Below, one piece after another: positions 8,809-18,119 of a stretch of DNA of 52,569 nt (positions are counted from its first letter, which is position 1; every line of letters begins with the position of its first letter). The stretch comes from an uncultured Burkholderiales bacterium. GTDB lineage: Bacteria; Pseudomonadota; Gammaproteobacteria; Burkholderiales; Burkholderiaceae_C. The stretch is taken from the NCBI GenBank assembly GCA_903894995.1, contig CAITSG010000545.1, forward strand, positions 1 through 52,569, given 5' to 3'. The notes beneath the pieces were generated by a model. It was given only the letters and a program-made list of their open reading frames with translations, was not told where the DNA came from and searched no databases. A program made the position numbers and the translations under genes.

Positions 8809-10067
8809 TGGGGGCGCTTCAAAGGGTTTTTGAACAATTCATTTTTAAGAATGACGAATTGGTCGGCAAATTTGGAGCTCGCTGTTCGGCGTTGTCGAAC
8901 GTAGGCGCGAGCCCAAATGAACATGATCGTCAGCATGGTGGAGCCCACCCCGGAAAGGATGACGTTGACTTTGATGCGTGGCCGCGATTTGTTCTGGGGG
9001 CTGATGGCGATGTCGAGGATCTGAAACAGTGAAAAATCCCTGGTTTCATCCATCTTGCCCAACTCGGTGTATTGCCCCAGAATGGTCACAATATTTTCCC
9101 AATATTCGACATCGCGCTTGCGTTGACTGTGCTCCATCAAGGCATCGGGCGCCTTGGAAAGAGGGACAAACGCGCCTTGGCTGTTGGCTTTTGACGCTGA
9201 GCCTGGTATTTCACCGGTGGATTCTTGGACTTTTTGTTTCAGGTTGCCGAGTTCACTGCGCAACAGTCGGACGTCGGGGTTGTCGTCAGTGGCATAACTG
9301 AGCAAGGTTCTCAGTTGGACTTCCTTGTTGGCAATTTGACTTCGTAAATCTCTTGCGGTGCTCAAAATGGCTTCATCCTGGCCGCGAAGACGCGTGAAGC
9401 CTGTGCGCTTTTCGGTTCTTCGCAGTTGTTCATCCGCTTCGTTGAGGCTTTGTCGGGCTTTGCTCAGTGCGTTGTTGAAAAAGTCACTTCGCCTGCCACC
9501 CTCTTTTTTGGCCAGATCACTGGAAAAGGTTTGAAGTTCCTGGACGTAGGCGTTGGCCAGTTGTGCTGCGCGAATCGGGTCAGAGTCTTCAACCGAAATC
9601 TCCACAATGCCATCTTTGCCGGAATTGATGTCGGTGCGAGACTCGAGCAATTGCCGGGCCGTGTCCATGTCCTTGGCATCGTAGTGTTTGAGCAAGTCAT
9701 GGTTTTGAATCACGCCATCGAGGATGGTTCGACTGCGCAAAATGCCCACAAAAAGATCGGTTGGGTTTTTCAGGTTGAGCGCTGAATTGCCCAAGGCACT
9801 CTCACCGCCCATGGCAATCAGGCCGCGACTGATGGTGTTTTGGTTGTATTGAGGCGGTAAAACCCGGGTCGATGCTTTGAAATACGGGGTCGAAAAGATC
9901 CCATGCAAAAGAACGAGTACCGAGACCACCAAAGGCACCCCTATCACCCACCATTTCGCTTGCACCAAAGGCAAGAGCACAGGCATGAGACTGTAAGTGT
10001 CCGAGCTTGCAAAGGATGATCTCGATGAGATATCTCTGTGCTTGGGCAGGGGGCGGCTGGGTTTCAT
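8805..10067 (-). CDS. Polysaccharide co-polymerase / chain-length determinant (Wzz/GumC-like), no kinase domain
   Basis: This 420-residue protein has an N-terminal membrane helix (about 39-60), a long periplasmic part with coiled-coil stretches (about 215-300, rich in E, K, Q and R around LNEADEQLRRTEKR) and a second helix near 370-395. This is the polysaccharide co-polymerase layout that sets chain length and contacts the outer-membrane exporter. The cytoplasmic tail after helix 2 is short and has no Walker motifs or tyrosine cluster, so the BY-kinase found fused in Wzc/EpsB-type proteins is absent; none is elsewhere in the locus. ATG 10067 directly follows the exporter stop (TAAATG). Confidence 0.9.
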   Translation of the reverse strand: MKPSRPLPKHRDISSRSSFASSDTYSLMPVLLPLVQAKWWVIGVPLVVSVLVLLHGIFSTPYFKASTRVLPPQYNQNTISRGLIAMGGESALGNSALNLKNPTDLFVGILRSRTILDGVIQNHDLLKHYDAKDMDTARQLLESRTDINSGKDGIVEISVEDSDPIRAAQLANAYVQELQTFSSDLAKKEGGRRSDFFNNALSKARQSLNEADEQLRRTEKRTGFTRLRGQDEAILSTARDLRSQIANKEVQLRTLLSYATDDNPDVRLLRSELGNLKQKVQESTGEIPGSASKANSQGAFVPLSKAPDALMEHSQRKRDVEYWENIVTILGQYTELGKMDETRDFSLFQILDIAISPQNKSRPRIKVNVILSGVGSTMLTIMFIWARAYVRQRRTASSKFADQFVILKNELFKNPLKRPQ

Positions 10068-12434
10068 TTACAGCCCTTTGACAATGCGTATGCCTGCAAT
10101 GCCCATGCCCAGTTGGTAGACGATTTGTGAGATGTCCTTGACGCGCCGAATCCAGCTGACTGCTTCGGTGTTTTCTTCGACCCAGATCGTGTCACCCGGG
10201 GCAATGTCTTCAGCCCCGAGCTGATCTGCAGCAACCAGGGTGCCATCTGGACGAATCACGATCGCGGTCGTGCTTCTGGCCGAGCTTCGACGACCTCCGG
10301 CCATTTGGATGTAGTCTTCGGCGTCTCTGTTTTTTTGCCAAAGGAAGGAACGCTCCGCCATGACGGAGCCCATGACTTCCACAGTTTCAGGAACGGCCGG
10401 AATGTAAAAACTGTCGTTGTTTTCAAGCCGAATTTTGGGCAACTGATCCGGATGTCGCGTTTGGGTGTTGAGCTCCAAAATCATCCGACCTTCGGGTTTG
10501 AGTTTGCGCAGGTTATCCAAGAAGGACTGCACCGCATTTTTTTCTGCCGAAACGGTTTCGGCTTCACCTGTTGCGACCGTTTCACGGCTGCGTTCAATCA
10601 GGAATTTGGCGAAATCACGCTCCATGGCGTTGAGGGCATCATCCGTGCGGCGTTGTTGCTGCTGCCTGACCGAATCTCGAAACAATTGAGCGCCGTAAAG
10701 ATAACCCAGGCGCGTGACGCCGCCTGCTTTTTCCAAGAGCGATGACAGAGTGTCTCCCGCTTGGACGGTGTACATGCCAGGTCTGCGAACTTCACCTTCG
10801 ATTTTGACCACACGCGTGCTTTGTTCGATGGGGCCTCGAAAGTTGTTGCGTGAGAAAACGGTGATGGTGTCACCGGGTTGCAGCACCAAATTGTGTTGAG
10901 GGTCTCGGTTAAAGACGACCTTGCCCAGTTCAAAGGGTATCAAGGTCATTTGAAGTGAAGGGTTCAAAACCCTTTCAATGACTGCATATTCCCAATTGAT
11001 TTCAGGAAATCGGGGTTCAATTTTGATGTTGGCGGGATCTGTTAAAAAAGATGCAATCTTGTTTTGACTGTTCTTTTCAATCCAGTAGGCGGGTGAAATC
11101 AGCGCGTTCACATCTGGAAGAATGTCCGAGATGCGCAAGCCCTCTTTCCATGCATACCGCAAAGGCAGGGCCACTTGTCCTTTGAGGGTCACGGCATTGT
11201 TGAATTGTGGTGAGACAGGCACCAGCACCACCAGATCACCATCGCGCAAAACGGTTTGCATGGCCTCTTTACCAAAGTCCAACTCCTCAATCAAACGGCT
11301 GGCCTTTGGCGTCGGGGTCTTTTTGTCTGCAGGTTTGGCAATGCGTTCGAGTTTGATGCGCAAACCATCCGCTGTTGATGTTGTTCCCCCGCTGATGCTC
11401 AACAACTGAGCCAGCGTCATCCCCGCTTTGTATTGGTAGATGGCCGAATTGCGCACGCTGCCTGCAATCGCCACTTGTCCCTGCATGGGGGGGATGTGGA
11501 TGACGTCTTCGTTTTGCAGGCGCATGTCGGCACTGCGGTTGCCGTTGAGCAAAAAATCATACAAATCAATTTCGGCAATTTTTTGATTGCCACGTCGCAG
11601 CTCAATGTTTCGCAGGTTGCCGTTGGTTGCAGGTCCTCCGGTGATGAACAGCGCACTGATGAGCGAGGACAGTGAATTGACTTGGTAGGTCCCGGGTTTG
11701 CGTGCAAATCCGGTCACGTAAAGGCTGATGCTGCGCAAGCTGCCCATGGTCACAGACAATTCAAAGCTTTTGTAAACCCGCGCCATCGCTTGATTTAAGA
11801 CGGGTTGCAGTTCTTTGTAAGTCAGACCAGACAACTGAATGCTGCCCACTTTGGGAATGAACACGCTGCCCCTGCGGTCAACAGTGACGGCGTATTCCAG
11901 TTCAACCGAGCCCCAAGCTCGAACGATGATGTCATCGCCAGGACCGATCACAAAGTCAGCGGGGACATTCACCTGGTCGCCGATGTTGAACGAGGCGTTT
12001 GGGCCTTGAAAAAGATGGTCTGCAAAGACAGGCAGGGCAATGCCCAGACTTTGTTGAACGAGTATTTCAAAATCGGACATGTCCGATTTCAGGGGTGTTG
12101 TTTTTTCAGGGGGGCGTGATTGGGTGGGTGATTCGACCACCACCCTGGTGGACAGGTTGTTGGCACGCAAACTCGGATAAAGACTGTTGGGCCTTTCTTG
12201 CCGAAGCGTGGTGTTGTCCTGTGGGGCTTCAGTGCTTGTATTGGCGTTTTGTGGCTTGGGGCTGCCATAAAACTCAGTGATGGAAGGGGCCTTGTATTCT
12301 TGGGCGAATGACTCCGGCACACACAGCAAGGTGTATGAGAAAATGCAGACAAGGACGGAGTGCATCCATTGCTTGTAGCCCACATTTTCAGCACATGATG
12401 GGGCAGCCATAGGGTTTAAAAAAAACGGTGTCAT
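10068..12434 (-). CDS. Wza-like outer-membrane polysaccharide export protein with several SLBB domains
   Basis: The protein is 788 residues from ATG 12434. This start is chosen because it overlaps the preceding stop (ATGA), while the longer frame from 12512 adds no recognisable sequence. A signal peptide follows an N-terminal extension (hydrophobic core in MHSVLVCIFSYTLLCVPESFAQ, about 24-45). The Poly_export domain begins near FVIGPGDDIIVRAWGSVE. Repeated SLBB-type modules follow, seen as recurring GxVxxPGxY and LxxAGG patterns (ARKPGTYQV, then LLSISGG, VRRPGMYTV with LLEKAGG, and YIQMAGG). It is far longer than E. coli Wza (about 380). No lipobox cysteine is obvious at the signal cleavage site. 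It forms the exit channel for the polymer. Confidence 0.93.
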   Translation of the reverse strand: MTPFFLNPMAAPSCAENVGYKQWMHSVLVCIFSYTLLCVPESFAQEYKAPSITEFYGSPKPQNANTSTEAPQDNTTLRQERPNSLYPSLRANNLSTRVVVESPTQSRPPEKTTPLKSDMSDFEILVQQSLGIALPVFADHLFQGPNASFNIGDQVNVPADFVIGPGDDIIVRAWGSVELEYAVTVDRRGSVFIPKVGSIQLSGLTYKELQPVLNQAMARVYKSFELSVTMGSLRSISLYVTGFARKPGTYQVNSLSSLISALFITGGPATNGNLRNIELRRGNQKIAEIDLYDFLLNGNRSADMRLQNEDVIHIPPMQGQVAIAGSVRNSAIYQYKAGMTLAQLLSISGGTTSTADGLRIKLERIAKPADKKTPTPKASRLIEELDFGKEAMQTVLRDGDLVVLVPVSPQFNNAVTLKGQVALPLRYAWKEGLRISDILPDVNALISPAYWIEKNSQNKIASFLTDPANIKIEPRFPEINWEYAVIERVLNPSLQMTLIPFELGKVVFNRDPQHNLVLQPGDTITVFSRNNFRGPIEQSTRVVKIEGEVRRPGMYTVQAGDTLSSLLEKAGGVTRLGYLYGAQLFRDSVRQQQQRRTDDALNAMERDFAKFLIERSRETVATGEAETVSAEKNAVQSFLDNLRKLKPEGRMILELNTQTRHPDQLPKIRLENNDSFYIPAVPETVEVMGSVMAERSFLWQKNRDAEDYIQMAGGRRSSARSTTAIVIRPDGTLVAADQLGAEDIAPGDTIWVEENTEAVSWIRRVKDISQIVYQLGMGIAGIRIVKGL

Positions 12435-14104
12435 GGGGTCACCCCGATGGGATGAATGTGAATGGATTGTTCTTGGGGCCAAGGCTTGTAGGTGACGATG
12501 GATTGGCCGCAAGAGATGCTGGTGAAGTAGTGGACGTGTTCAAAAACCGCATCAATGATGGACAGTCCATAACCCGATTGGGCCAGCAAGTCGGGTTCAG
12601 GAAATGTTCGTGATTCCCGTTCGGCTGATGTGAACGCCTTGCCTTGGTAATGCCATTCAAGCCACAGTCCGTTGAGGTCCAGGATGACCAGCAAATGAAT
12701 CGGTTTGGCGTGGGACTTTTCTGCCAGGCACGCATGTCCGATGACATTGCTTGCTGTCTCTGACAGTCCCAATGTCATGTGCTGTTTCCAGTGCACGCTG
12801 CTTGCTTCTTCAGTCTGGATCAGACAGGGAGAAACGATGTGATCAACCCAAGCGCGTATGTCCGGTAAAACTCGCATTTCGGCTTTGAACTGCTTTGAAT
12901 GGACTGCTCTGGGGGGTGGATTCGGGGCGGTGTAGTGCAAGGCAACGCATGAACGGTCGTCAGCGACCCCTGTGCTTGCACAGGGTTGCTTGACCAGCGC
13001 ATTGACCAATGGGGCTTCTTGCCCCATTGGATAAAGGGCCATGATCTGCGCTATTTTTTGGTAAGCCTCTTGGGCCAAGGGCAGTCCCCAAGCGTCAAGA
13101 ATGCCGTCTGAGACCAGCAGCAAGCGGTCATCTTGCAACACGGGCACCAAGCAACTGGTGATGGTTTCTGTCGCAATGCCCAAGGGCATCATGTTGCCCG
13201 CAATGAACAAAATATGCCCATCACAGGCTCTTTGCAGCAACAGATGAGGTGCGCCGCAATCGACCCATTCGAGCAGGCCTTGCTGGGTATCTATGTCAGC
13301 CAAGCTCAAAGTCAAAAGACTTTCACTTTCTTTGAGCATGGGCGTGACTTTTTCCCTGAGCTGTTTGAGCACCTGCCTGGGGCTGGCCATGTATTGCAGG
13401 GGCCTGAGTTGGGAGAGGCTGATTTTGATTCCAGCAGAAACAATGGCCGCACCCAAACCCTTGCCCATCACGTCACCGCTGACCAGACAAACACCGCGCT
13501 GCGTTGCGACCACATCGACCAAGTCCCCACTGGCACCGTCTTGTGCTTGTGATGCGGCGTGAATTTGTAGCCCGGGAATGCTTTCTTCGGGCAAAGAAAA
13601 AAGAAGGTATTTTTGGGCCAATGTGGCCAGTTTTTGCTCGTGTAGACGGCGTGTTTGGAGTTCTTCGTTTTGCTGCTCCAACAAGATTTGAGCGGCCTTG
13701 AGTGCTTCTCGCGTTTGCCGAATGTCCTGCAATCTTTTGAGCGTGGCAAAGAAAGTTTGTTTTAAAAAGGGTTTGATCAGGATTTGATCGACGCCGAGAT
13801 TGACGGCACTTGAAAACTCTTCTTGTTTTCCGTGTGCGGTCATCAAGACGCAAGCGGCTTGGGGGTGCAGGCGGTGCGCGGCCTCGACCAAACTCAGACC
13901 ACCTCCATCTGGATGGTGGCTGCCTAAATTCAGGTCTACAAAAAAAATATCCCAGTGCTTGCCGTTCAGGGCCTCAAGGGCCATGTTGGGGGTGTTCACG
14001 GCCAGACAGTGTGCTTGGCCCTTCAGCCATGTTTTGACAAGATGACGCATGACGGCGTCATCGTCAACCATCAGCACATTCACGGGTGATAACGTTTCTG
14101 TCAC
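12431..14104 (-). CDS. Response regulator with PP2C phosphatase and RsbW-like kinase domains (HsbR-type partner-switch regulator)
   Basis: This 557-residue protein has three domains. The receiver (1-125) has acidic residues D14-D16, phosphoacceptor D57 in FFVDLNL, T89 and K111. A helical linker (about 125-165) probably forms a coiled coil. The SpoIIE/RsbU-type PP2C phosphatase (about 175-390) has D194, D211 in SGDVMGKG, D333 in SDGI and D383. The HATPase kinase of RsbW type (about 405-540) has N-box E449 and N453 in LSETASNVIGHA and a G-box at GYGLSII (511-517). The order REC-PP2C-HATPase is that of Pseudomonas HsbR. It should set the phosphorylation state of a STAS partner; one is encoded at 18116-18457. 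It starts at GTG 14104 and is the first gene of the exporter run. Confidence 0.88.
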   Translation of the reverse strand: MTETLSPVNVLMVDDDAVMRHLVKTWLKGQAHCLAVNTPNMALEALNGKHWDIFFVDLNLGSHHPDGGGLSLVEAAHRLHPQAACVLMTAHGKQEEFSSAVNLGVDQILIKPFLKQTFFATLKRLQDIRQTREALKAAQILLEQQNEELQTRRLHEQKLATLAQKYLLFSLPEESIPGLQIHAASQAQDGASGDLVDVVATQRGVCLVSGDVMGKGLGAAIVSAGIKISLSQLRPLQYMASPRQVLKQLREKVTPMLKESESLLTLSLADIDTQQGLLEWVDCGAPHLLLQRACDGHILFIAGNMMPLGIATETITSCLVPVLQDDRLLLVSDGILDAWGLPLAQEAYQKIAQIMALYPMGQEAPLVNALVKQPCASTGVADDRSCVALHYTAPNPPPRAVHSKQFKAEMRVLPDIRAWVDHIVSPCLIQTEEASSVHWKQHMTLGLSETASNVIGHACLAEKSHAKPIHLLVILDLNGLWLEWHYQGKAFTSAERESRTFPEPDLLAQSGYGLSIIDAVFEHVHYFTSISCGQSIVTYKPWPQEQSIHIHPIGVTP

Positions 14105-14176
14105 TTTGATAGGCTGTTGAATTTAGATATGATGAATTTATTCTTTATTATCCACATTTAAACCAAAAGATTTGAA
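14105..14176. promoter_or_regulatory. AT-rich divergent intergenic region, likely two promoters
   Basis: These 72 bp separate the start of the HsbR-like gene (minus) from a glycosyltransferase gene (plus). The stretch is strongly AT-rich compared with its surroundings, with TTGAAT at about 14114 on the plus strand and several TAT-rich hexamers. No pair is good enough to fix a start site, so the promoter role is inferred from the divergent arrangement. Confidence 0.4.
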
Positions 14177-15310
14177 ATGATCGGAGAAATGTTACCTGCA
14201 GAGAAGTCCATTTGGATCAATGCGCGCTTTTTGACGCGACCTGTGACGGGGGTCGAGCGCGTGGCTCGCGAAGTCATTTCGGCTTTGGTACGCCATCATC
14301 TGGACTCACAGGGATGCTGGCGGGGTTCGGGGCAGGTGCTTCGTTTTGGCTTGATTGCCCCATGTACGCCAGAAGTTCTGCCCAACCCTTGGCCAGAACT
14401 GCGTTTGTGGCAAACCGGTGTCTTTCAGGGGCATGCTTGGGAGCAGTGGGATTTGCCACGCTGCACTGCGGGTCATCTTTTGCTCAATTTTTGCAACACC
14501 GCCCCACTGTTTAAGCGGCGTCAATGGACGTTTTTGCACGACGCCCAGACATTTGCTATTCCGCAAAATTTCACGTTTGCGCTGCGTTTTTGGTATCGCT
14601 TGATGTTTCGGATGGTGGCCCGTTTGGGATTGGGGGTGTTGACCAATTCAGCGTTTTCAGCGAACGAGTTGGTCAAATTTCTGGGTGTGGACCGATCTCG
14701 ATTGACCGTGGCCCATCTGGGGGCTGATCACATGGCGCATGTGACGCCGGATTTGACCCCAAGACTCAAAACTTTGATGGACTCCTTGGCCGATCAACCC
14801 TTTGTGTTGGCAGTATCGAGCGACAACCCGAATAAGAATTTTTTGAGCGTCATCAAGGCCTTGGAGTTGATGGGGCCGAATGCGCCAGCCTGCGTCATTG
14901 TGGGGAGAGAAAATAACCGGGTTTTCTCACGCAGCACACTCAGTACCGAAAAAATTCACCATTTGGGATACGTCAGTGATGCGGAATTGGTGACCCTTTA
15001 CCGACACGCCACTGCCATGGCCTATCCCTCTTTTTATGAAGGTTTTGGTTTGCCACCCTTGGAGGCCATGTGGCATGGCTGCCCAGTCGTGGTCTCTCAC
15101 ACATCGGCATTGCCCGAGATCAATGCAGATTCGGCGCTTTACTGTGATCCGGATGACCCTGCCTCCTTGGCAAAGGCCCTGAATTCCTTGGTCAACGACC
15201 CTGTTATTCGTCGGCAAATGAGTCAACGCGGCCAAGACAGGGCGAGGACTTTTGTCTGGCGGCAGACAGCAAGAGTCATTTTGGATGCTGTCACCGCACC
15301 ATGCCGATGA
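14177..15310 (+). CDS. GT4-type glycosyltransferase on the opposite strand of the EPS locus
   Basis: This 377-residue protein has a GT-B fold: an N-terminal acceptor half with TGVERVAREV, then a C-terminal nucleotide-sugar half with LAVSSDNPNKNF, HHLGYVSDAELVTLYRHA and the EX7E-type motif YEGFGLPPLEAM (about residue 295). This family transfers a sugar from a nucleotide donor to the growing lipid-linked unit at the cytosolic membrane face. The donor and acceptor are not predictable. It has no membrane helix. ATG 14177 is used; ATG 14189 has GGAGA just before it, but the spacing is too short. It runs against the rest of the locus, convergent with the next gene (10 bp between stops). Confidence 0.88.
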   Translation: MIGEMLPAEKSIWINARFLTRPVTGVERVAREVISALVRHHLDSQGCWRGSGQVLRFGLIAPCTPEVLPNPWPELRLWQTGVFQGHAWEQWDLPRCTAGHLLLNFCNTAPLFKRRQWTFLHDAQTFAIPQNFTFALRFWYRLMFRMVARLGLGVLTNSAFSANELVKFLGVDRSRLTVAHLGADHMAHVTPDLTPRLKTLMDSLADQPFVLAVSSDNPNKNFLSVIKALELMGPNAPACVIVGRENNRVFSRSTLSTEKIHHLGYVSDAELVTLYRHATAMAYPSFYEGFGLPPLEAMWHGCPVVVSHTSALPEINADSALYCDPDDPASLAKALNSLVNDPVIRRQMSQRGQDRARTFVWRQTARVILDAVTAPCR

Positions 15311-15320
15311 CCCTTTGAAG

Positions 15321-16541
15321 TCATGTGTTTCCGTTTGAGATTTCAAAGGCTGGTGTTTGGCCTGCCTTGAGTGCCTCATTAACGGCCCGTGCAAAGCTGG
15401 CTTTGAAGGCGGGTACTGAAAAAATTTGGGCGTGCTGACAAATTTTCTCGGCATCAAGCTCTGTGGCAATCCGTTCAAATTGCCAAACTGCTTCAGACAA
15501 ACTCTCTGCCGTTTGTTCATGAAAAAAAACACCTGTGGGGTAAAGACCTTGTTGTGGTGTGCCAGGCCAAGGAATCACAGTTTCCAGTGCGCCCCCCCGA
15601 CCGTATGCAATCACCGGCGTGCCACAAGCCTGCGCTTCGACGGGAACGATGCCAAAGTCTTCTTCGGAGGGGAAAATGAAAGCCCGCGCCTTGGCCAAAT
15701 AAGCCCGAACTTGCCCTGGCGGTAAAAAGCCTGTGAAGGTGACATTGGGTCCTGCTTTGCTTCGAATTTTGGCCATTTCAGGACCATCACCGATGAGAAT
15801 CAACCGTTTTTCAGGCATGCTGGTGAATGCTTGTGCGACCAGATCAATGCGTTTGAAGGGCACAAATCGGCCTGCACAAACATAAAAATTTTCGCGTTCA
15901 GTCTCTAAACAGAACAAGTCGGTGTCCACGGGCGGTGAGATCACGAGGGGGGTGCGACGGTAGTATTTGGCGATGCGTTTGGCCACAAATTTGGAGTTGG
16001 CGATGAACTGGTCAACGCCATTGGCACTTTGAATGTCCCAGCCGCGTATGCGGTGAAGTTGCCAGCGGGCAAACCAGGATTTCAGGCCCCGCTCCAGATT
16101 CATTTCGCGCAGGTATTCGTGGTAATGGTCCCATGCATAACGCATGGGGGAATGACAGTAACAAACATGGGTTTGATTGGGGCCTGTCAACACCCCTTTG
16201 GCAACGCTGTAGTGGCTGGAGATGATCAGGTCATAACTGCTGAGGTCGAGTTGCTCAATGGCCAGAGGCATCAGGGGCAACATTTTTCGGTAATGGTGGC
16301 GTGCACCTGGAATTTTTTGCAGAAAACTGGTGATGGGTGTTTTGCCGCGCAAAAAATGCCGCTGATCATCTTGCACAAAATCGATCAACGAAAAGACATC
16401 GGCATCAGGGTAAAGGTCAATGATGTGCTCGAGCACACGCTCTGCCCCACCGTAGATCACCAACCAGTCATGAACGATGGCCACTTTAAGTGGATGTGCA
16501 TCCCGCAAGTTGGATTCATGTGCGGTGAGCATGCAAGACAT
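15321..16541 (-). CDS. GT4-type glycosyltransferase
   Basis: This 406-residue GT-B protein begins KVAIVHDWLVIYGGAERVLE, the opening of the mannosyltransferase WbaZ-like group of GT4. It continues with SSHYSVAKGVLTG, CHSPMRYAWDHYHEYL and, in the donor half, GRFVPFKRIDLV, LIGDGPEM and FPSEEDFGIVPVEAQACGTPVIAYG, which carries the EX7E pair. It is expected to add a sugar, perhaps mannose, to the repeat unit; substrate assignment is inference. The start ATG 16541 overlaps the end of the preceding glycosyltransferase gene by 26 bp; ATG 16532 is an alternative. Confidence 0.9.
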   Translation of the reverse strand: MSCMLTAHESNLRDAHPLKVAIVHDWLVIYGGAERVLEHIIDLYPDADVFSLIDFVQDDQRHFLRGKTPITSFLQKIPGARHHYRKMLPLMPLAIEQLDLSSYDLIISSHYSVAKGVLTGPNQTHVCYCHSPMRYAWDHYHEYLREMNLERGLKSWFARWQLHRIRGWDIQSANGVDQFIANSKFVAKRIAKYYRRTPLVISPPVDTDLFCLETERENFYVCAGRFVPFKRIDLVAQAFTSMPEKRLILIGDGPEMAKIRSKAGPNVTFTGFLPPGQVRAYLAKARAFIFPSEEDFGIVPVEAQACGTPVIAYGRGGALETVIPWPGTPQQGLYPTGVFFHEQTAESLSEAVWQFERIATELDAEKICQHAQIFSVPAFKASFARAVNEALKAGQTPAFEISNGNT

Positions 16542-17730
16542 CCTTGAATAAATCGGTGAATTGCCTCAGGCGGCGTTGTGTGGTGAAGGCTTGTGCTTTT
16601 TGGCGAGCATGCAGACCCATGTCGTGCCAGCGACCGTGTTCTTGATCCAACTCAAAGATGACGCGGGCCAAGTCGTGTGCATTGCCTGGCTCGAAGAAGG
16701 CACCACTGACGCCCTCTTCAATCAATTCGACCCCGCCACCATGTCGACTGGCAACGCAGGCTTTGGCGGCAGATGCGGCCTCCAAAATGACGTTGCCAAG
16801 TGCTTCGTAAGAGTTGCTTGGAAAGACCAGTGCATCCACGTCTGGCCACAAGGTGTCAGGCTCAATGAATCCACGCCATTGAAGATCGAGCATAGGGTAT
16901 TGCATTTGCCAGCGTTCAATATCTTGGCTTGGTCCTTTGCCCGCCAATACCCATTGAACAGGGAAGCCTTTCAAGCGCAAGATCTCTGCGGCTGCCAGCA
17001 GCACATCCAGACCCTTGGCTTGGTCGAGTCTGCCCAAAAATCCCAATCTGAGTGGGTCGATGCGGCTTCGAGTAGCGGCTGGGCGCAGGTTTTTTTGTGG
17101 ACCCAGTGCGTTGTAGATGACTTGACCCCGGGCTTGTCTGAACAAGCCGTGTTCACGGTGGAGTTGCAAAATGAATTGACTGACCCCCACCACGGCGGAG
17201 ACCGAGGTGGTGTGGTTGGCGCGTGGTGCCGTCAACCAACGGCATTCGGTGCACCTGCGCTCATGCAGGCCACAGACGCGCCCGTTTTTGTAAAGCACGG
17301 TTCGAGGGCATAAAAGTGAAAAATCATGCAACACATGCACGATGGGCAGATTCAATGTTTGCAACCCCTGCCAAACGCCGGTCGAAAACCCCTGCAGGTT
17401 GTGCGTGTTGATGATGTCCAGATTTTTTTCGCGTGCCCATTGCCTAACCTGTTGAACCATCCAGGGATTGGACGTGTCCAACGCATGCCAAACCAGTCTT
17501 CGAAGTAAAGAGGGTGGTTTTTGGCCACGCTCATAGGGCCAGTAGATATTTTGAAGGGGGACACGATGAACGTGTGGTTCATCGGTCATGGGCGCTTGCG
17601 GTGCCTGCAGTGTCAAAACAAAGACATCCAAGCCTTGGTCGCGCAAACCGTCCACCAATTGTTGTGCCATGATCTCTGCGCCACCGATGGCCGTCGGCGG
17701 ATAAAGAGCAGAGATCACGCCAATGCGCAC
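16516..17730 (-). CDS. GT4-type glycosyltransferase
   Basis: This 404-residue GT-B protein has an N-terminal glycine-rich loop (YPPTAIGGAEIMAQQLVDGL) and a cysteine-containing segment with four Cys (LLCPRTVLYKNGRVCGLHERRCTECRW) typical of one GT4 subgroup. Its donor half has GFLGRLDQAKGLDVLL, VLAGKGPS and FPSNSYEALGNVILEAASA with the EX7E glutamates. GTG 17730 follows the Hpt-like gene stop by 2 bases, so it belongs to the same transcript. It probably adds one sugar of the exopolysaccharide unit in the cytosol; which sugar is unknown. Confidence 0.9.
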   Translation of the reverse strand: MRIGVISALYPPTAIGGAEIMAQQLVDGLRDQGLDVFVLTLQAPQAPMTDEPHVHRVPLQNIYWPYERGQKPPSLLRRLVWHALDTSNPWMVQQVRQWAREKNLDIINTHNLQGFSTGVWQGLQTLNLPIVHVLHDFSLLCPRTVLYKNGRVCGLHERRCTECRWLTAPRANHTTSVSAVVGVSQFILQLHREHGLFRQARGQVIYNALGPQKNLRPAATRSRIDPLRLGFLGRLDQAKGLDVLLAAAEILRLKGFPVQWVLAGKGPSQDIERWQMQYPMLDLQWRGFIEPDTLWPDVDALVFPSNSYEALGNVILEAASAAKACVASRHGGGVELIEEGVSGAFFEPGNAHDLARVIFELDQEHGRWHDMGLHARQKAQAFTTQRRLRQFTDLFKDVLHAHRT

Positions 17731-17732
17731 AG

Positions 17733-18119
17733 TCAGGTGGCCACTGTTCGTTGGTGTCGCGTCAGAGAATCAATGGTGTTCATCCAAATTTTCTGGACCA
17801 TTGGGGTCAAGCGTTTGCACGCCAATTCGTCCGACATGACAACAGCCGATTCAAAAGCCTCAAACACTTTGGCTTGTTGATCAAAACCCAGAATTTTTAA
17901 ACTCGGCAGTTGCGAGTGAGTCAGTCGCCTCAGGCTGTTGAAGTCATTTGAATTGGCTCGCATGTTCACGTCAAAGACGCGTTCACGCAAGGCAGTTTCA
18001 AGCAATGCAATGATTTCGCCCATGAGGACTTCATCGTGATCCAATCTTGACAGACCCAAGGTCGGCTGCCAGATCATGGTGTCAGCCACGTTGGCGCTGG
18101 CGTTGAATGAAAGAATCAT
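17733..18119 (-). CDS. Small alpha-helical protein resembling a degenerate Hpt domain
   Basis: This 128-residue all-helical protein (131 if started at ATG 18128) has no assured family. The pattern around RLTHSQLPSLKILGF (histidine at 68, glycine 10 residues later, followed by a helix ending FEAFESA) fits the spacing of Hpt domains, whose signature is HxxKGxxxxxG. Here the Lys-Gly pair is replaced by Leu-Pro. The His is kept, so phosphotransfer is possible but not certain. ATG 18119 is preferred because it forms ATGA with the STAS stop, as at other junctions here. The neighbour is a STAS gene, and the locus also encodes an HsbR-like receiver protein. In Pseudomonas HptB feeds HsbR and HsbA. 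Confidence 0.6.
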   Translation of the reverse strand: MILSFNASANVADTMIWQPTLGLSRLDHDEVLMGEIIALLETALRERVFDVNMRANSNDFNSLRRLTHSQLPSLKILGFDQQAKVFEAFESAVVMSDELACKRLTPMVQKIWMNTIDSLTRHQRTVAT

